Below are positions 19,001 through 26,506 of a DNA stretch of 35,156 nt, piece after piece. The notes beneath the pieces are model-generated. The model was not told where the DNA came from. It saw only the letters and a program-made list of their open reading frames with translations, and did no database searches. Where the stretch lies: the NCBI GenBank assembly GCA_016931935.1, contig JAFGDW010000333.1, positions 1 to 35,156 on the forward strand. Reading direction: 5' to 3'. Source of the DNA: Candidatus Zhuqueibacterota bacterium. GTDB taxonomy: Bacteria > Zhuqueibacterota > Zhuqueibacteria > Thermofontimicrobiales > Thiofontviventaceae. Both the position numbers and the translations under genes were made by a program. Position 1 is the stretch's first letter. Each line of letters starts with the position of its first letter.

Positions 19001-19193
19001 GGGGAAGAAATATTCCATCATTGTGTTCGGGTTTCCGTTTGAGACGATTATTGAGCAGGACGCGCGAGATAATGTGATGAATCATGTACTCGGGATGTTT
19101 GAAGAACAGATAATGAAAGCAGGGGTAAGCACGAATAATAACCGCGACATAAAAACGGACACTGCAATCGATCCTGATGCACCGAATGATTAG
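16077..19193 (+). CDS. Large lipoprotein: N-acetylmuramoyl-L-alanine amidase-like with inserted golvesin-like domain
   Basis: This 1038-residue protein has a lipoprotein signal peptide (IIVALMLALFVGGC, C19). The catalytic fold resembles zinc Amidase_3 and is split. Candidate metal/catalytic residues are H179 or H181 in LWHSHG, E232 in LPRERDT, H485 in AFHTDAG and E570 in LLELLSHQ. Between the second and third motifs (about 265-405) lies a golvesin C-terminal-like beta domain (GDYAVYISWKRSD, then WIYLGTYRFYAG and VTADAVRFGG). After the amidase, residues about 620-705 are a fibronectin type III domain. Residues about 730-1010 contain an alpha/beta segment (ISDYCSAGGNLFVSGSYVGADI) that I cannot name firmly. 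Related proteins in Bacteroidota are often labelled xanthan lyase, probably wrongly. Peptidoglycan cleavage at the cell envelope is the best inference. Confidence 0.8.
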   Translation: MQYRRIIVALMLALFVGGCAQQLGKVVVYDYSGMDKDTKDVHKKVEKILQQGVATRQPVPVYPATRIDSVRIDKFHQKINIYLNPIFGYIPWRENNVASTYAALKEQLGRKYRNYQVILFSKDFPIESLIPNAFRSDTSTYDTARMPRQDVRTLPLVMNMNRPWYPTKGLFNRNIALWHSHGWYFEQSENRWEWQRARLFQTVEDIGPIGFTLPYLVPMLENAGALVMLPRERDTQTHEIIIDNDNSRDWDTFYSEEIYDLQNELLIESDSVGFAVGNPPYGVGENPFQQGTYRRMPADTVVSAEISWIPEFPAPGDYAVYISWKRSDSNVTDAHYTVYHSGGQTDFLVNQQIGGATWIYLGTYRFYAGYNPEIGRVSLTNQSDEVGSWVTADAVRFGGGMGNVSRHGQTSGRPRYVEGARYYLQYAGMPDTLVFSLNNEESDYKDDYQSRGEWVNYLKGAPFGPNADRTDPGLGIPIDLSLAFHTDAGIALHDTVIGTLAIYSSEGADSTTFFPDSMSRLANRDFADMLQTQIVNDLRATWDPLWRRRGMWDKQYSEAFRPNVPAVLLELLSHQSFLDMTFFQDPRFKFDASRSIYKALLRFEAMQYQTDYVVQPLPVDHFQAVLHPKSSVTLSWQPVDDPLEPTAVAEKYIVYTRLEGDGWDNGVLVDSTIAAFDSLLPGVIYSYKVTAVNAGGESFPSEILSVCWYEQDTPPVLIINAFDRVAAPAKIITDQFAGFANFHDQGVPDKYDLNFTGDQIDFSPTSQWKDDDSPGFGASYANLETTIIAGNSFDYPYIHGVSIRAAGHAFCSVSDEVVIQQEIDLKNYPIVDVVLGEEKTTGWPKPMGEKQFQAWPEPFRQAISDYCSAGGNLFVSGSYVGADIYANQSPDTAALVFSNKMLKFIWRTNHASKGGGVWCVDSTFMDFGTAFEFNTMPHPDIYAAEAPDGIAPVDSMTSAILRYQENNIGAAVAYRGKKYSIIVFGFPFETIIEQDARDNVMNHVLGMFEEQIMKAGVSTNNNRDIKTDTAIDPDAPND

Positions 19194-19209
19194 CGAACTC
19201 ATCAAATCA

Positions 19210-19320
19210 TCATTACCAGCGTCTCGCTGGTAATGATAACATGGCGGCTCTGCCGCGAACATACTCAAGGCAGAGCCTTGAAAGAAGCGTTCCCGGTTAG
19301 AAACCGGGAACGATATTTTT
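19210..19320. terminator. Array of four stem-loops with 3-nt loops, last one terminator-like
   Basis: Four perfect hairpins follow the amidase gene. Hairpin 1: TCATTACCAGCG/CGCTGGTAATGA (19210-19236, loop TCT). Hairpin 2: GCGGC/GCCGC (19244-19256, loop TCT). Hairpin 3: CAAGGC/GCCTTG (19266-19280, loop AGA). Hairpin 4: CGTTCCCGGTT/AACCGGGAACG (19288-19312, loop AGA), followed by ATATTTTT. The fourth can serve as a rho-independent terminator. The array as a whole looks like an interspersed repeat rather than a single terminator. Confidence 0.75.
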
Positions 19321-19386
19321 ATTAATCACCATAAAGCAACATACGACCCATTTAATGTTCAGCCAGAGCAATATAAAGGAAAAACC

Positions 19387-20661
19387 ATGAATTTTCGTGA
19401 ATGTCTGGAAAATGAAAATAAACGCGGCTCATTGCAGGTCGTTTCGGAAAAATCGAATCCGAATCTCGAAGTCGCTATACAAATAAATGAAACCGAACCA
19501 GCACCGGTTCTGTTTGAAGATGTCAACGGCTTGAGAGTCGCCGGGAATCTGTTCGCCAATCGCGAGAGCTATGCCCGGCATTTGAATATTCCGCAGGAGA
19601 CATTTCTCCATACATTGCACGCGAAATTATCTGCTGGAGATGTGCAGCTTGAGAAACGCGACGGAATCTATGGCGAAATTGAATTATCCGAAGTGGATTT
19701 AAGCAAGTTGCCGATTCTTTATCACTATCAGGGCGATGGCGGCCCTTACATCACCGCCGGTGTCTGGATTGTAAACGATCCCCAATTCGGACCGAACATG
19801 TCGTACCATCGCATGATGATCACGGGCAATAATCGGGGGACAGTACGCGTAGTGGAAAATCGCGGGACATTCAATGCGTTGCAGCACAGTAATGGCGTTG
19901 CCGAAGCTGCAATCTGCATTGGCGCACCACCGGCTGTATTGCTGGCAGCATCGTGTTCGCCCGATCCGGGAATTAATGAAATGGAGCTGGCGGCGCGGCT
20001 GGACGAAGTCACACTGGTGAAGTGTAAAACCGTCGACCTGTGGGTGCCGGACAGCTCTGAAATTGTGATTGAAGGCCGATTCGTCAATGAAACCGGTGAC
20101 GAAGGCCCGTTTGTGGATATTACAGGTACATGGGATCATATCCGGCAGCAACCGGTTTTTGAAGTATCGCGAATAGCCATGCGTGAAGATGCGATTTATC
20201 ATGCATTGGTTCCGGGACGTGGCGAACATCAAATATTGATGGGTATGCCCAAGGAAATCGACATTTTGCGGGAGGTGAACAACGTGTGTCGCTGCCTTGA
20301 TGTTTCCATCACACCGGGCGGCAGCGCCTGGTTGCATGCGGTGGTGCAGATTGAAAAAACCAAAGCATCCGACGGCAAAGCAGCTTTGGAAGCAGCATTC
20401 CGCGCGCATAAATCGTTAAAACATTGCGTGGTGGTTGATTCTGATATTAATATTCACGATCCCCACGATGTGGAGTGGGCGATTGCCACGCGTCTGCAAG
20501 CCGACCGGGATATGATGATTCTCTCTGACCAGCCGTCCAGTTCGCTCGATCCATCCGCGACACACATTCCCGGCAAAAAGAGCCGAGCGGCTAAAATGGG
20601 GATGGATGCGACGATAAAAGCCAGTGGGGAGGAGAAGAAAATGTTTTATCGGGTGAGGTAA
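19387..20661 (+). CDS. UbiD-family prenylated-FMN decarboxylase
   Basis: This 424-residue cytoplasmic enzyme belongs to the UbiD family, which uses prenylated FMN to (de)carboxylate unsaturated or aromatic acids. Family landmarks are the prFMN-binding segment NMSYHRMMI (137-145), VWVPDSSEIVIEGR around 219-231 with E225/E229, the EGPFVDITG motif at 239-247, and the C-terminal VVDSDINIHDPHDVEWAIATR metal/dimer region. It is shorter than E. coli UbiD (about 490 residues) and nearer in length to archaeal-type members. No UbiX flavin prenyltransferase gene is in the window, although the cofactor requires one. An AAAGGA ribosome-binding site precedes the ATG. Substrate is unknown; ubiquinone or menaquinone synthesis should not be assumed. 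Confidence 0.9.
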   Translation: MNFRECLENENKRGSLQVVSEKSNPNLEVAIQINETEPAPVLFEDVNGLRVAGNLFANRESYARHLNIPQETFLHTLHAKLSAGDVQLEKRDGIYGEIELSEVDLSKLPILYHYQGDGGPYITAGVWIVNDPQFGPNMSYHRMMITGNNRGTVRVVENRGTFNALQHSNGVAEAAICIGAPPAVLLAASCSPDPGINEMELAARLDEVTLVKCKTVDLWVPDSSEIVIEGRFVNETGDEGPFVDITGTWDHIRQQPVFEVSRIAMREDAIYHALVPGRGEHQILMGMPKEIDILREVNNVCRCLDVSITPGGSAWLHAVVQIEKTKASDGKAALEAAFRAHKSLKHCVVVDSDINIHDPHDVEWAIATRLQADRDMMILSDQPSSSLDPSATHIPGKKSRAAKMGMDATIKASGEEKKMFYRVR

Positions 20662-20714
20662 TTTGTTAATGACGGATTCGGAAATACGAGCAGTTCGGGA
20701 TCAAAAAAAGTCTT

Positions 20715-20838
20715 ATGAAAATCATCGTTGATACCAATGTTGTTATTTCTGCGTTACTATGGGATGGAACCCCCGTCATGTATTAGATTTGGCACGTGAA
20801 GGAATAATTGAATTTTTTACATGTACTCTATCCAAAGT
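20715..20838 (+). pseudogene. Remnant of a PIN-domain toxin (frameshifted and truncated)
   Basis: The ATG at 20715 starts MKIIVDTNVVISALLWDGTP, the canonical opening of PIN toxins of the COG1569 type, but the frame hits TAG at 20784-20786. Adding one base in the C5 run (20770-20774) restores RHVLDLAREGIIEFFTCTLS, which is the expected PIN continuation. Similarity then stops where a nested inverted repeat begins (about 20834). The gene has therefore lost one base and its 3' two thirds. No intact antitoxin gene is recognisable just upstream. Confidence 0.75.
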
Positions 20839-20913
20839 GGCTTTTGGATTGGGGTAAAGAGATGCCATCGCTCTGAGCGATGGCATCTCTAATTGACGTC
20901 CTCAAAGCCACTT
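20835..20913. repeat. Nested inverted repeat with a perfect 33-nt palindrome
   Basis: Outer arms AAGTGGCTTT (20835-20844) and AAAGCCACTT (20904-20913) enclose an inner hairpin of 16 perfect base pairs with a one-base centre (20858-20890, AGAGATGCCATCGCTC and its complement). The structure directly follows the point where the PIN-toxin remnant ends, so it is probably an inserted element. Confidence 0.7.
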
Positions 20914-20976
20914 CGAATTCAGTATATACTCAAAACGGGTATTTTTTAAACATTTTTTTAAAGTGCTATTTTGTGT

Positions 20977-21024
20977 GTTGGCTGATCCCGCCGAATTGAA
21001 GCGGAACAACAAAGCGCAGTGGAC
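20977..21024 (+). repeat. Partial copy of the modular palindromic element
   Basis: GTTGGCTGATCCCGCCGAA (20977-20995) is identical over 19 bases to the 3' module of copies B and C. It then degenerates through GCGGAACAACAAAGCGCAGTGGAC, which is still alignable. The GTATCC-type terminus is missing. The rest of the region to 21251 holds further weak inverted repeats, for example CCGGTCA/TGACCGG at about 21060-21096, and no gene. Confidence 0.6.
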
Positions 21025-21251
21025 GTGTTGCCCCGCTTCGCCGGGATAGCTCCGGCCACCCGGTCAAGTTTCCTTCATGAATATGGAATGACCGGACTTA
21101 GGCAGTCTGTTTACCTTTGTGTAAATATATTAAGGAAACTGGACAGGCAACGTAATGTATCTTAAAACAAGCTCCAAATTATGACCGTGCGCAGTATAGT
21201 TACAAAAAGTTTTAATAATTGAAAAATTTTAAACTATATTCTCAATCCCAT

Positions 21252-23090
21252 CTATTCCAACACCACCATCTTCTTCACGACTTTTGATGTTTCAGTTTGC
21301 AATGCATATACATACAACCCGCTGGGTACCACTCTCCCTGAATTATCTGTACCATCCCACACCACCGCATGCGCTCCGGCGGCCTGCCCTTCGGCATTCA
21401 CCAATTCCACCACCAACCGGCCCAGCGTGTCGTAAATACGCAGGGTGACATGCGATTGTGTGGGCATGTCGTAACGAATGGTGGTGGTCGCATTAAACGG
21501 GTTGGGGTAGTTTTGGTGGAGGGTGAATGTGGCGGGTGTGTTTTGACAAAATACATTTACCGGTGTTGGTTTCGCATCCGGACGAATATAAAAACCGTTT
21601 ACTTCGGAACTCCACAAACTGTCACCCGCCAGATTGTGTGCAAGGACTTTCCAAAAGTGGGTGTGACCGGTGGTCAGGGAATCGATAAGGTAGGTAGTGT
21701 CCTGAATGCCAGTGATAATATCGGAAGTGCTAAAATTGTAGTCGGTGTCGATGTAGAGATCGTATGTGATTTCCCAAGGGTAGCATTCATGGATGGCGCT
21801 GGCCTGACTCCACATGAATTTAGGATCGCATACATTAACTGTAGCATCGTTGAGAGGTTCTCCCAATGAAAATGGAGTGAGATGATGTTGGATGGGGGCT
21901 TCAAAATAATACTTACCGAACACGCCATCATCTGATCCATCTTGTTTATCACTTTCCCAGCAGACAATAATTCCACCATCAGGCAGAGTAGCTAAACAAG
22001 GATCTTCCTGACGATTTTCAGTATACGTATTCACCTGAAATTCAGGGCCAGTTTTTTCACCATTATTATTAAACCGTTGACCAAAAACACCAGATTGAGA
22101 GCCATCCTGACCATAACTCTCCCAGCAGACGACAAATCCACTGTCAGATAGAGCAGTTATCGCAGGATCTTCCGCACCAAAATCATTATAAGTATTTACA
22201 TGAAATTCATCACCAAATCTTTGCCCATTCTCATCAAACCTTTGTGTATATATACTATTCTTGTTACGCCAACAAATTATAAATCCTGCTTTTGGCTGAG
22301 ATACAATATCTGGATTATCTGGATAATCTTCGCGACCATTTATAATTGAGTTTACTTGAAATTCATCACCGATCTTTTGTCCATTTTCAGTAAATCGCTG
22401 AGCAAAGATTCCCCCTCCTTCTGCACCATATCTATAACTGAGTGCCCAACAAACGGCAAATCCACCATTTGATAAAGCAATAATAGCAGGCTTTCTTGTA
22501 CGTAAATCATTATAAGAATTTACTTTAAATTCTTCTCCATATTTTTGAACATTTTTATCATATTGTAGAGCGAATATGCCTCTTTCAGTTGCCCAGCATA
22601 TTACAAATCCGTCGTTTGATAGTACGACAACTTTTGGATCACTTTGATAAGAATTAGTATAAGTATTTGCCAGAAATTCATCACCAATCTTTTGACCGTT
22701 TTTATCAAACTTCTGCGCAAATATACCATCACCAAAATTTTCCGCCAAGTGTCCAATCCAGCATATGATAAATCCGCCATCTGAGAAAGCAGCTATTGTA
22801 GGTTCGAATTGATTGGAATTAAAATATGTATTTACCTGAAATTCATTTCCAATTTTTTGATAATTTTTATCAAACTTTTGCGCGAAGATACCATCGCCGT
22901 AACCATCTTGAAAAAAACTATCCCAGCAGATGACAAATCCTCCGTCTGGAAGAGCAGAAATTGCAGGAGCTGTTTGATAGCAATCAGTATATGTATTCAC
23001 CTGAAATTCCTGGTTATATGGAATATTTTGACCATATAATTGAAATGAGAACGTAATAACACACATTAATACAACATCAAGATTCTTCAT
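21252..23090 (-). CDS. Secreted protein with seven propeller-like repeats and C-terminal sorting domain
   Basis: This 612-residue protein has an N-terminal signal peptide (MKNLDVVLMCVITFSFQLYGQ). Residues about 28-385 hold seven tandem repeats of roughly 50 residues. The pattern is FQVNTY, then AL(S/P)DGGFVICW, then GIFAQ(K/R)FD.NGQKIGDE. Seven such units suggest one seven-bladed beta-propeller. A fibronectin-III-like module follows at about 395-490 (DLYIDTDYNF, THFWKVLAHN). The last 85 residues are a FlgD-like/type-A sorting domain: NYPNPFNATTTIRYDMP, IYDTLGRLV, VPSGLYVYALQT and VKKMVVLE. It is expected to be exported and surface-attached or released. Its C-terminal DNA is nearly the same as that of the next gene. 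The ribosome-binding site is GAGGG. Confidence 0.85.
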   Translation of the reverse strand: MKNLDVVLMCVITFSFQLYGQNIPYNQEFQVNTYTDCYQTAPAISALPDGGFVICWDSFFQDGYGDGIFAQKFDKNYQKIGNEFQVNTYFNSNQFEPTIAAFSDGGFIICWIGHLAENFGDGIFAQKFDKNGQKIGDEFLANTYTNSYQSDPKVVVLSNDGFVICWATERGIFALQYDKNVQKYGEEFKVNSYNDLRTRKPAIIALSNGGFAVCWALSYRYGAEGGGIFAQRFTENGQKIGDEFQVNSIINGREDYPDNPDIVSQPKAGFIICWRNKNSIYTQRFDENGQRFGDEFHVNTYNDFGAEDPAITALSDSGFVVCWESYGQDGSQSGVFGQRFNNNGEKTGPEFQVNTYTENRQEDPCLATLPDGGIIVCWESDKQDGSDDGVFGKYYFEAPIQHHLTPFSLGEPLNDATVNVCDPKFMWSQASAIHECYPWEITYDLYIDTDYNFSTSDIITGIQDTTYLIDSLTTGHTHFWKVLAHNLAGDSLWSSEVNGFYIRPDAKPTPVNVFCQNTPATFTLHQNYPNPFNATTTIRYDMPTQSHVTLRIYDTLGRLVVELVNAEGQAAGAHAVVWDGTDNSGRVVPSGLYVYALQTETSKVVKKMVVLE

Positions 23091-23125
23091 AGTGATAATC
23101 CCTCTGTGAATTTTTAATATTATTA

Positions 23126-23677
23126 TTACTCCAACACAACCATCTTCTTCACGACTCTTGATTTTTCAGTTTGCAATGCGTATACATACAATCCGCTGGG
23201 CACAACTGTTCCGTCAAAATTTGTACCATCCCACACCACCGCATGCGCTCCGGCAGCCCGCCCTTCGGCATTCACCAATTCCGTCACCAACCGCCCCAGC
23301 GTGTCGTAAATGCGCAGGCTGACATGCGACTGGGTGGGGATATCGTAGCGAATGGTGGTAGTGGCATTAAGCGGATTGGGGTAATTTTGCATTAATTGGA
23401 AATCACCAGGTGTTTCAGAAGGATTGTCGGCGATGCCGATTGCAAGTATTTTAATTGTATAGTGACCCTGTTCATCCGTATAAGCGCTGAACCAACGGGT
23501 CGTATTCGTTTGATCGGTCAATGTAACCAACGCATTGACGACTGGCTCGGCTCCGCTTCTCAAATATTCCCCGCCGTTATCGGTAACTGTCCCCTGAAGC
23601 AAGATTTGTGAATAAAGATTGTGGGATAGCAAAATGAAACAGAGTGCAAGCAGACTGATATTTTTTCGATTTGACAT
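23126..23677 (-). CDS. Short secreted protein with beta-sandwich and C-terminal sorting domain
   Basis: This 183-residue protein is counted from ATG 23677, which has an AAGGAA ribosome-binding site; an upstream start at 23725 has less support. A signal peptide (ISLLALCFILLSHNLYSQ) is followed by a short carboxypeptidase-regulatory-like segment (LQGTVTDNGGEY, VNALVTLTDQTN, YTDEQGHYTIKI). The type-A sorting domain follows directly (NYPNPLNATTTIRYDIP, VVPSGLYVYALQTEKSRVVKKMVVLE). It looks like a larger surface protein reduced to an exported stub, because little remains between secretion signal and sorting domain. It lies 35 bp upstream of the propeller gene on the same strand, so the two are probably one operon. 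Confidence 0.8.
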   Translation of the reverse strand: MSNRKNISLLALCFILLSHNLYSQILLQGTVTDNGGEYLRSGAEPVVNALVTLTDQTNTTRWFSAYTDEQGHYTIKILAIGIADNPSETPGDFQLMQNYPNPLNATTTIRYDIPTQSHVSLRIYDTLGRLVTELVNAEGRAAGAHAVVWDGTNFDGTVVPSGLYVYALQTEKSRVVKKMVVLE

Positions 23678-23817
23678 TTTTATTCCTTTTGGTTTAATAC
23701 TCTTCTTATGAGTTATTTTAAGCACACTGGCAGGGATTCGTACAGGGCATAGGTTATAATTAAATTTTTGTTATCTCTCAATTAATTTTTTTATTCAATT
23801 AAGTTCGCTGCTTATGC

Positions 23818-23870
23818 GAATCTCCTTCATCCACGCGTAAAGATTAAGGAGATTCTCCCGACGCGTCGGG
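23818..23870. repeat. Inverted repeat plus 14-bp perfect palindrome
   Basis: GAATCTCCTT (23818-23827) and AAGGAGATTC (23846-23855) are perfect inverted arms. They are followed at once by the palindrome CCCGACGCGTCGGG (23857-23870). It lies in the gene-free stretch between the short secreted protein and the VIT/VWA gene and is likely interspersed repeat debris. Confidence 0.6.
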
Positions 23871-23960
23871 ACAAAAAACGCCGTTGCGTGCGGAATGAAA
23901 GGCTGGCTAAAGAGATAAAAATTTTCTGCTTCTACTTTTAGCTTAGTAACAATCGTGTAG

Positions 23961-24040
23961 ACATCCCCCTAAGTCCCCCTTCAAAGCGGGACTTCCCGCT
24001 CGGCATATTTCCTCCTTTGAAGGAAGGTTAGGGAGGATGT
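23961..24040. repeat. 80-bp CCCCCTAAGTCCCCC-type palindromic element
   Basis: The left arm starts ACATCCCCCTAAGTCCCCC and continues TTCAAAGCGGGA. The right arm is TCCTCCTTTGAAGG... to GGAGGATGT (about 24010-24040). The arms pair imperfectly over about 31 bases around a short centre. This is a common style of interspersed palindromic repeat in environmental genomes. It has no coding capacity. Confidence 0.65.
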
Positions 24041-24121
24041 TAACTATCCTGTTAGACAATCAATTTTGAAGAAACAACCTGAGCTAAGGGAGCAAGCATT
24101 AAAATTTTTATTACAAATGGA

Positions 24122-24157
24122 AGCTTTCCGAATCCTCTTCAGGCGATTCGGAAGGCT
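24122..24157. repeat. Strong hairpin downstream of the VIT/VWA gene
   Basis: AGCTTTCCGAATC (24122-24134) pairs with GATTCGGAAGGCT (24145-24157) over 13 positions with one wobble and a 10-base loop. It lies about 80 bp past the stop of the minus-strand VIT/VWA gene. It has no T tract on that strand, so it may be an mRNA-stabilising hairpin rather than a terminator. Confidence 0.55.
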
Positions 24158-24235
24158 ATTCGATCTAGCAATTCGACACATCCTGGATAAAAGTGGATTC
24201 TTACCGGATGATCAGAAGGCAAGAAAACCAAAATT

Positions 24236-26326
24236 CTATTCCAACAACACCATCTTCTTTGTCACACGCACTCCATCTACTTCCAACATATAAAAGTAGG
24301 TCCCGCTAGGTACCGCCATGCCGATTTGATTCGTGCCGTTCCAGGTTACAGCGTAACTGCCGGACGATTGTGTGGCATCGACCAGCGTTGCTACCAGGCG
24401 CCCCAGCACATCGTAAATTTTTAGAATGACGTGGTGCGAATCATTGCCAGATGGGAGCGTATAGCGAATCGATGTGGTTGAATTAAACGGATTCGGATAA
24501 TTCTGTTGCAGCGTAAATTGCTCCGGAGTCACGCCGGTTTCATTCTTATCGACCGCTGTGACATTTGGATCGGAATAAAGCGCCGTATATTCAGTTAGAA
24601 TCTGGAAGCGCAAACTGAGAGCAATAATTTGATTGACTAGCTCAGTCGTTTCCCCATATGCTGAAATTAGCTCTGTCAGATGATCGATTTTTGCCTTGGC
24701 CCACAAGCGAGGCACAAATCGGTGTCCCTGGCCGGCAGTGCGATCAAAATTTATACTTTTCGAAAGTGTGATGTCCTGACCGGCATAATTTCCGGATAAC
24801 GAAATATTATAGGAGCCGCCACTGGAATACAAACCCAAGCGATTTACCTGATTTCCCCAAAATAGATCACTCAATATTTTGGGATAATAATCCCAGTTAT
24901 ACAAACCAGCCATATCGATGTACAGGTTGGTCCAGATCGGCTTGGAGATGCGTGTGAAATGATTGGCAACAGCCGAAGCAATGCTTTCATCATTATCAAT
25001 AAATGTCGGATAGCCGCCGTTTTCACGGGCAACATTAATAATCAGGGACCGGCTGATATTATCACCAATTGCAAATGTGTAAATCCGCACATCGTTTTGA
25101 TTGTAGGATTTCGAATTTTGGATTATTTGGTTGATGTCTGTTTCGCCATACGTGGGATTGCCATCTGTCAGGAACACCAGGATGTTTGACGTGTATTGAC
25201 CAAATGACTGGTTGAGCGACTGGCTCAGCGCGGCATCGATGTTGGTCATCCCCATGGCGTACATTTGATAGACGAAATCATGGGCCGCGCTAATATTCTC
25301 CTCATTGGCGGGAACGAGATCAGTTTCAAACATGGTGGTGAATGTGCCGAACGTGGCGATATTAAAACTATCCTGTGGATTTAACAGGTCGAGAAAGGTA
25401 TGCATCGCCGACTTCAACTGTTCCATTCGGGAACCTTCCATGCTTGATGACACATCCGCAGTGAACATGATATTCTTGGGAATGGCTTCTGTTTCAGTAA
25501 CGCTATCCGGTGGTGTAATCCATAATGCGTAAAAACTGTCTGTGCCAAAGGAATCCTGGGCTGTGGGCGTGTAGGTGAGCACGTTCATCGTAACGTCGTC
25601 GCGCACGGTTTCAAATTCCAGCGTGAAATCTTTATCCGGAAAATAATTTTCATCGCCGTACATGATGGCGTACTGATAGTCGGATACTTTCTGCAAATGG
25701 GTGGCTGTGGAATTTTGATGCGATGGTGACGTCAGCAACCGGAACGGCGTCTGCGACTGGGCATTAACATTTAATGAGACTGTTTGCAATGCTTTCGGGG
25801 AAAGTCCCAATGTATTCAGCAGGAATTTGTACTGTACCCGGCCGAATTCATAATTCAATAATTCCACATAGGTAATTTCGGTGCGGACATCGCTATTGCC
25901 ATCGATCGGCGCGATGCTCAGCCGGAACAGATTGTCGCCCAAATACTCCAGCAACGCCGGGTCGATTTGCCGACGCACTTGATTGTTGTAGTCATTGATC
26001 GCTTCCTGCCGTTCGCGAATTTCGGCCACATAACGCTTGCCATTGAACCAGTAGACCAGTTCGGTGATCATGGCATTTTCCGGCAGCGGGAAGATGTAGA
26101 TTGATTCCACCCGTGTGCTCAAATCATTATGAAAAATCTGGTCCACATGGGTAACCGCAATCTGATCCTGAATGTCCACGGAGATATCAACAGACTTGAT
26201 CCACATGCGTGAGTATTGCTGGCTGCTGTTGAGCGGACGGTTGTACAATACACCGAGAGCGAAGGCATGCTGAATAGAAATAGCAAGCGCCACGAAAATA
26301 ACGAAACCTGTAACTAATTTTTTCAT
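24236..26326 (-). CDS. Secreted VIT/VWA-domain protein with C-terminal sorting domain
   Basis: This 696-residue protein is counted from ATG 26326, whose GGAGG ribosome-binding site and signal peptide MKKLVTGFVIFVALAISIQHAFA decide the start. Residues about 30-160 are a vault/inter-alpha-trypsin (VIT) domain (DIQDQIAVTHVDQIFHND, ESIYIFPLPENAMITEL). A VWA domain follows with the MIDAS motif DVSSS in FTADVSSSMEGS and the later LTDGNPTYGETD. The C-terminal 90 residues are a type-A sorting domain (NYPNPFNSTTSIRYTLP, VPSGTYFYMLEVDG, VTKKMVLLE). Bacterial VIT/VWA proteins are thought to be surface adhesion or protein-binding factors. It sits apart from the other two sorting-domain genes but on the same strand. 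Confidence 0.9.
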   Translation of the reverse strand: MKKLVTGFVIFVALAISIQHAFALGVLYNRPLNSSQQYSRMWIKSVDISVDIQDQIAVTHVDQIFHNDLSTRVESIYIFPLPENAMITELVYWFNGKRYVAEIRERQEAINDYNNQVRRQIDPALLEYLGDNLFRLSIAPIDGNSDVRTEITYVELLNYEFGRVQYKFLLNTLGLSPKALQTVSLNVNAQSQTPFRLLTSPSHQNSTATHLQKVSDYQYAIMYGDENYFPDKDFTLEFETVRDDVTMNVLTYTPTAQDSFGTDSFYALWITPPDSVTETEAIPKNIMFTADVSSSMEGSRMEQLKSAMHTFLDLLNPQDSFNIATFGTFTTMFETDLVPANEENISAAHDFVYQMYAMGMTNIDAALSQSLNQSFGQYTSNILVFLTDGNPTYGETDINQIIQNSKSYNQNDVRIYTFAIGDNISRSLIINVARENGGYPTFIDNDESIASAVANHFTRISKPIWTNLYIDMAGLYNWDYYPKILSDLFWGNQVNRLGLYSSGGSYNISLSGNYAGQDITLSKSINFDRTAGQGHRFVPRLWAKAKIDHLTELISAYGETTELVNQIIALSLRFQILTEYTALYSDPNVTAVDKNETGVTPEQFTLQQNYPNPFNSTTSIRYTLPSGNDSHHVILKIYDVLGRLVATLVDATQSSGSYAVTWNGTNQIGMAVPSGTYFYMLEVDGVRVTKKMVLLE

Positions 26327-26439
26327 TGCACATCCTCCATTTGTTTTATTATATCGACATATTGCCTGAATTGTAATAGTACGGTTGTACTTCAGGCAAA
26401 GCCCATACCAAATAGGTCCCGGTGTTATTTTCAAATAAA

Positions 26440-26506
26440 AATGCGTTTAATCCCTTGAAATCAGGCAACGCACGCGCCTTTGTCTCAAAGGAATTAAACG
26501 CATTCG
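26440..26506 (-). terminator. Long stem-loop between the desulfhydrase and VIT/VWA genes
   Basis: AATGCGTTTAAT (26440-26451) pairs perfectly with ATTAAACGCATT (26492-26503 region), and the pairing extends through CCTTGA/TCAAAGG. Read on the minus strand the stem is followed by TTTATTTG, so it can terminate the upstream PLP-enzyme transcript before the VIT/VWA gene. Confidence 0.55.

Noticed and set aside
20669..20728. Possible short antitoxin upstream of the second PIN remnant
   Set aside because: Only 19 codons (MTDSEIRAVRDQKKSYENHR) and overlapping the toxin start; too short to support.
24066..24293. 75-codon plus-strand open frame beside the VIT/VWA gene
   Set aside because: Half of it is antisense to the sorting-domain end of the VIT/VWA gene and the rest overlaps a strong hairpin; no family resemblance and no good ribosome-binding site.
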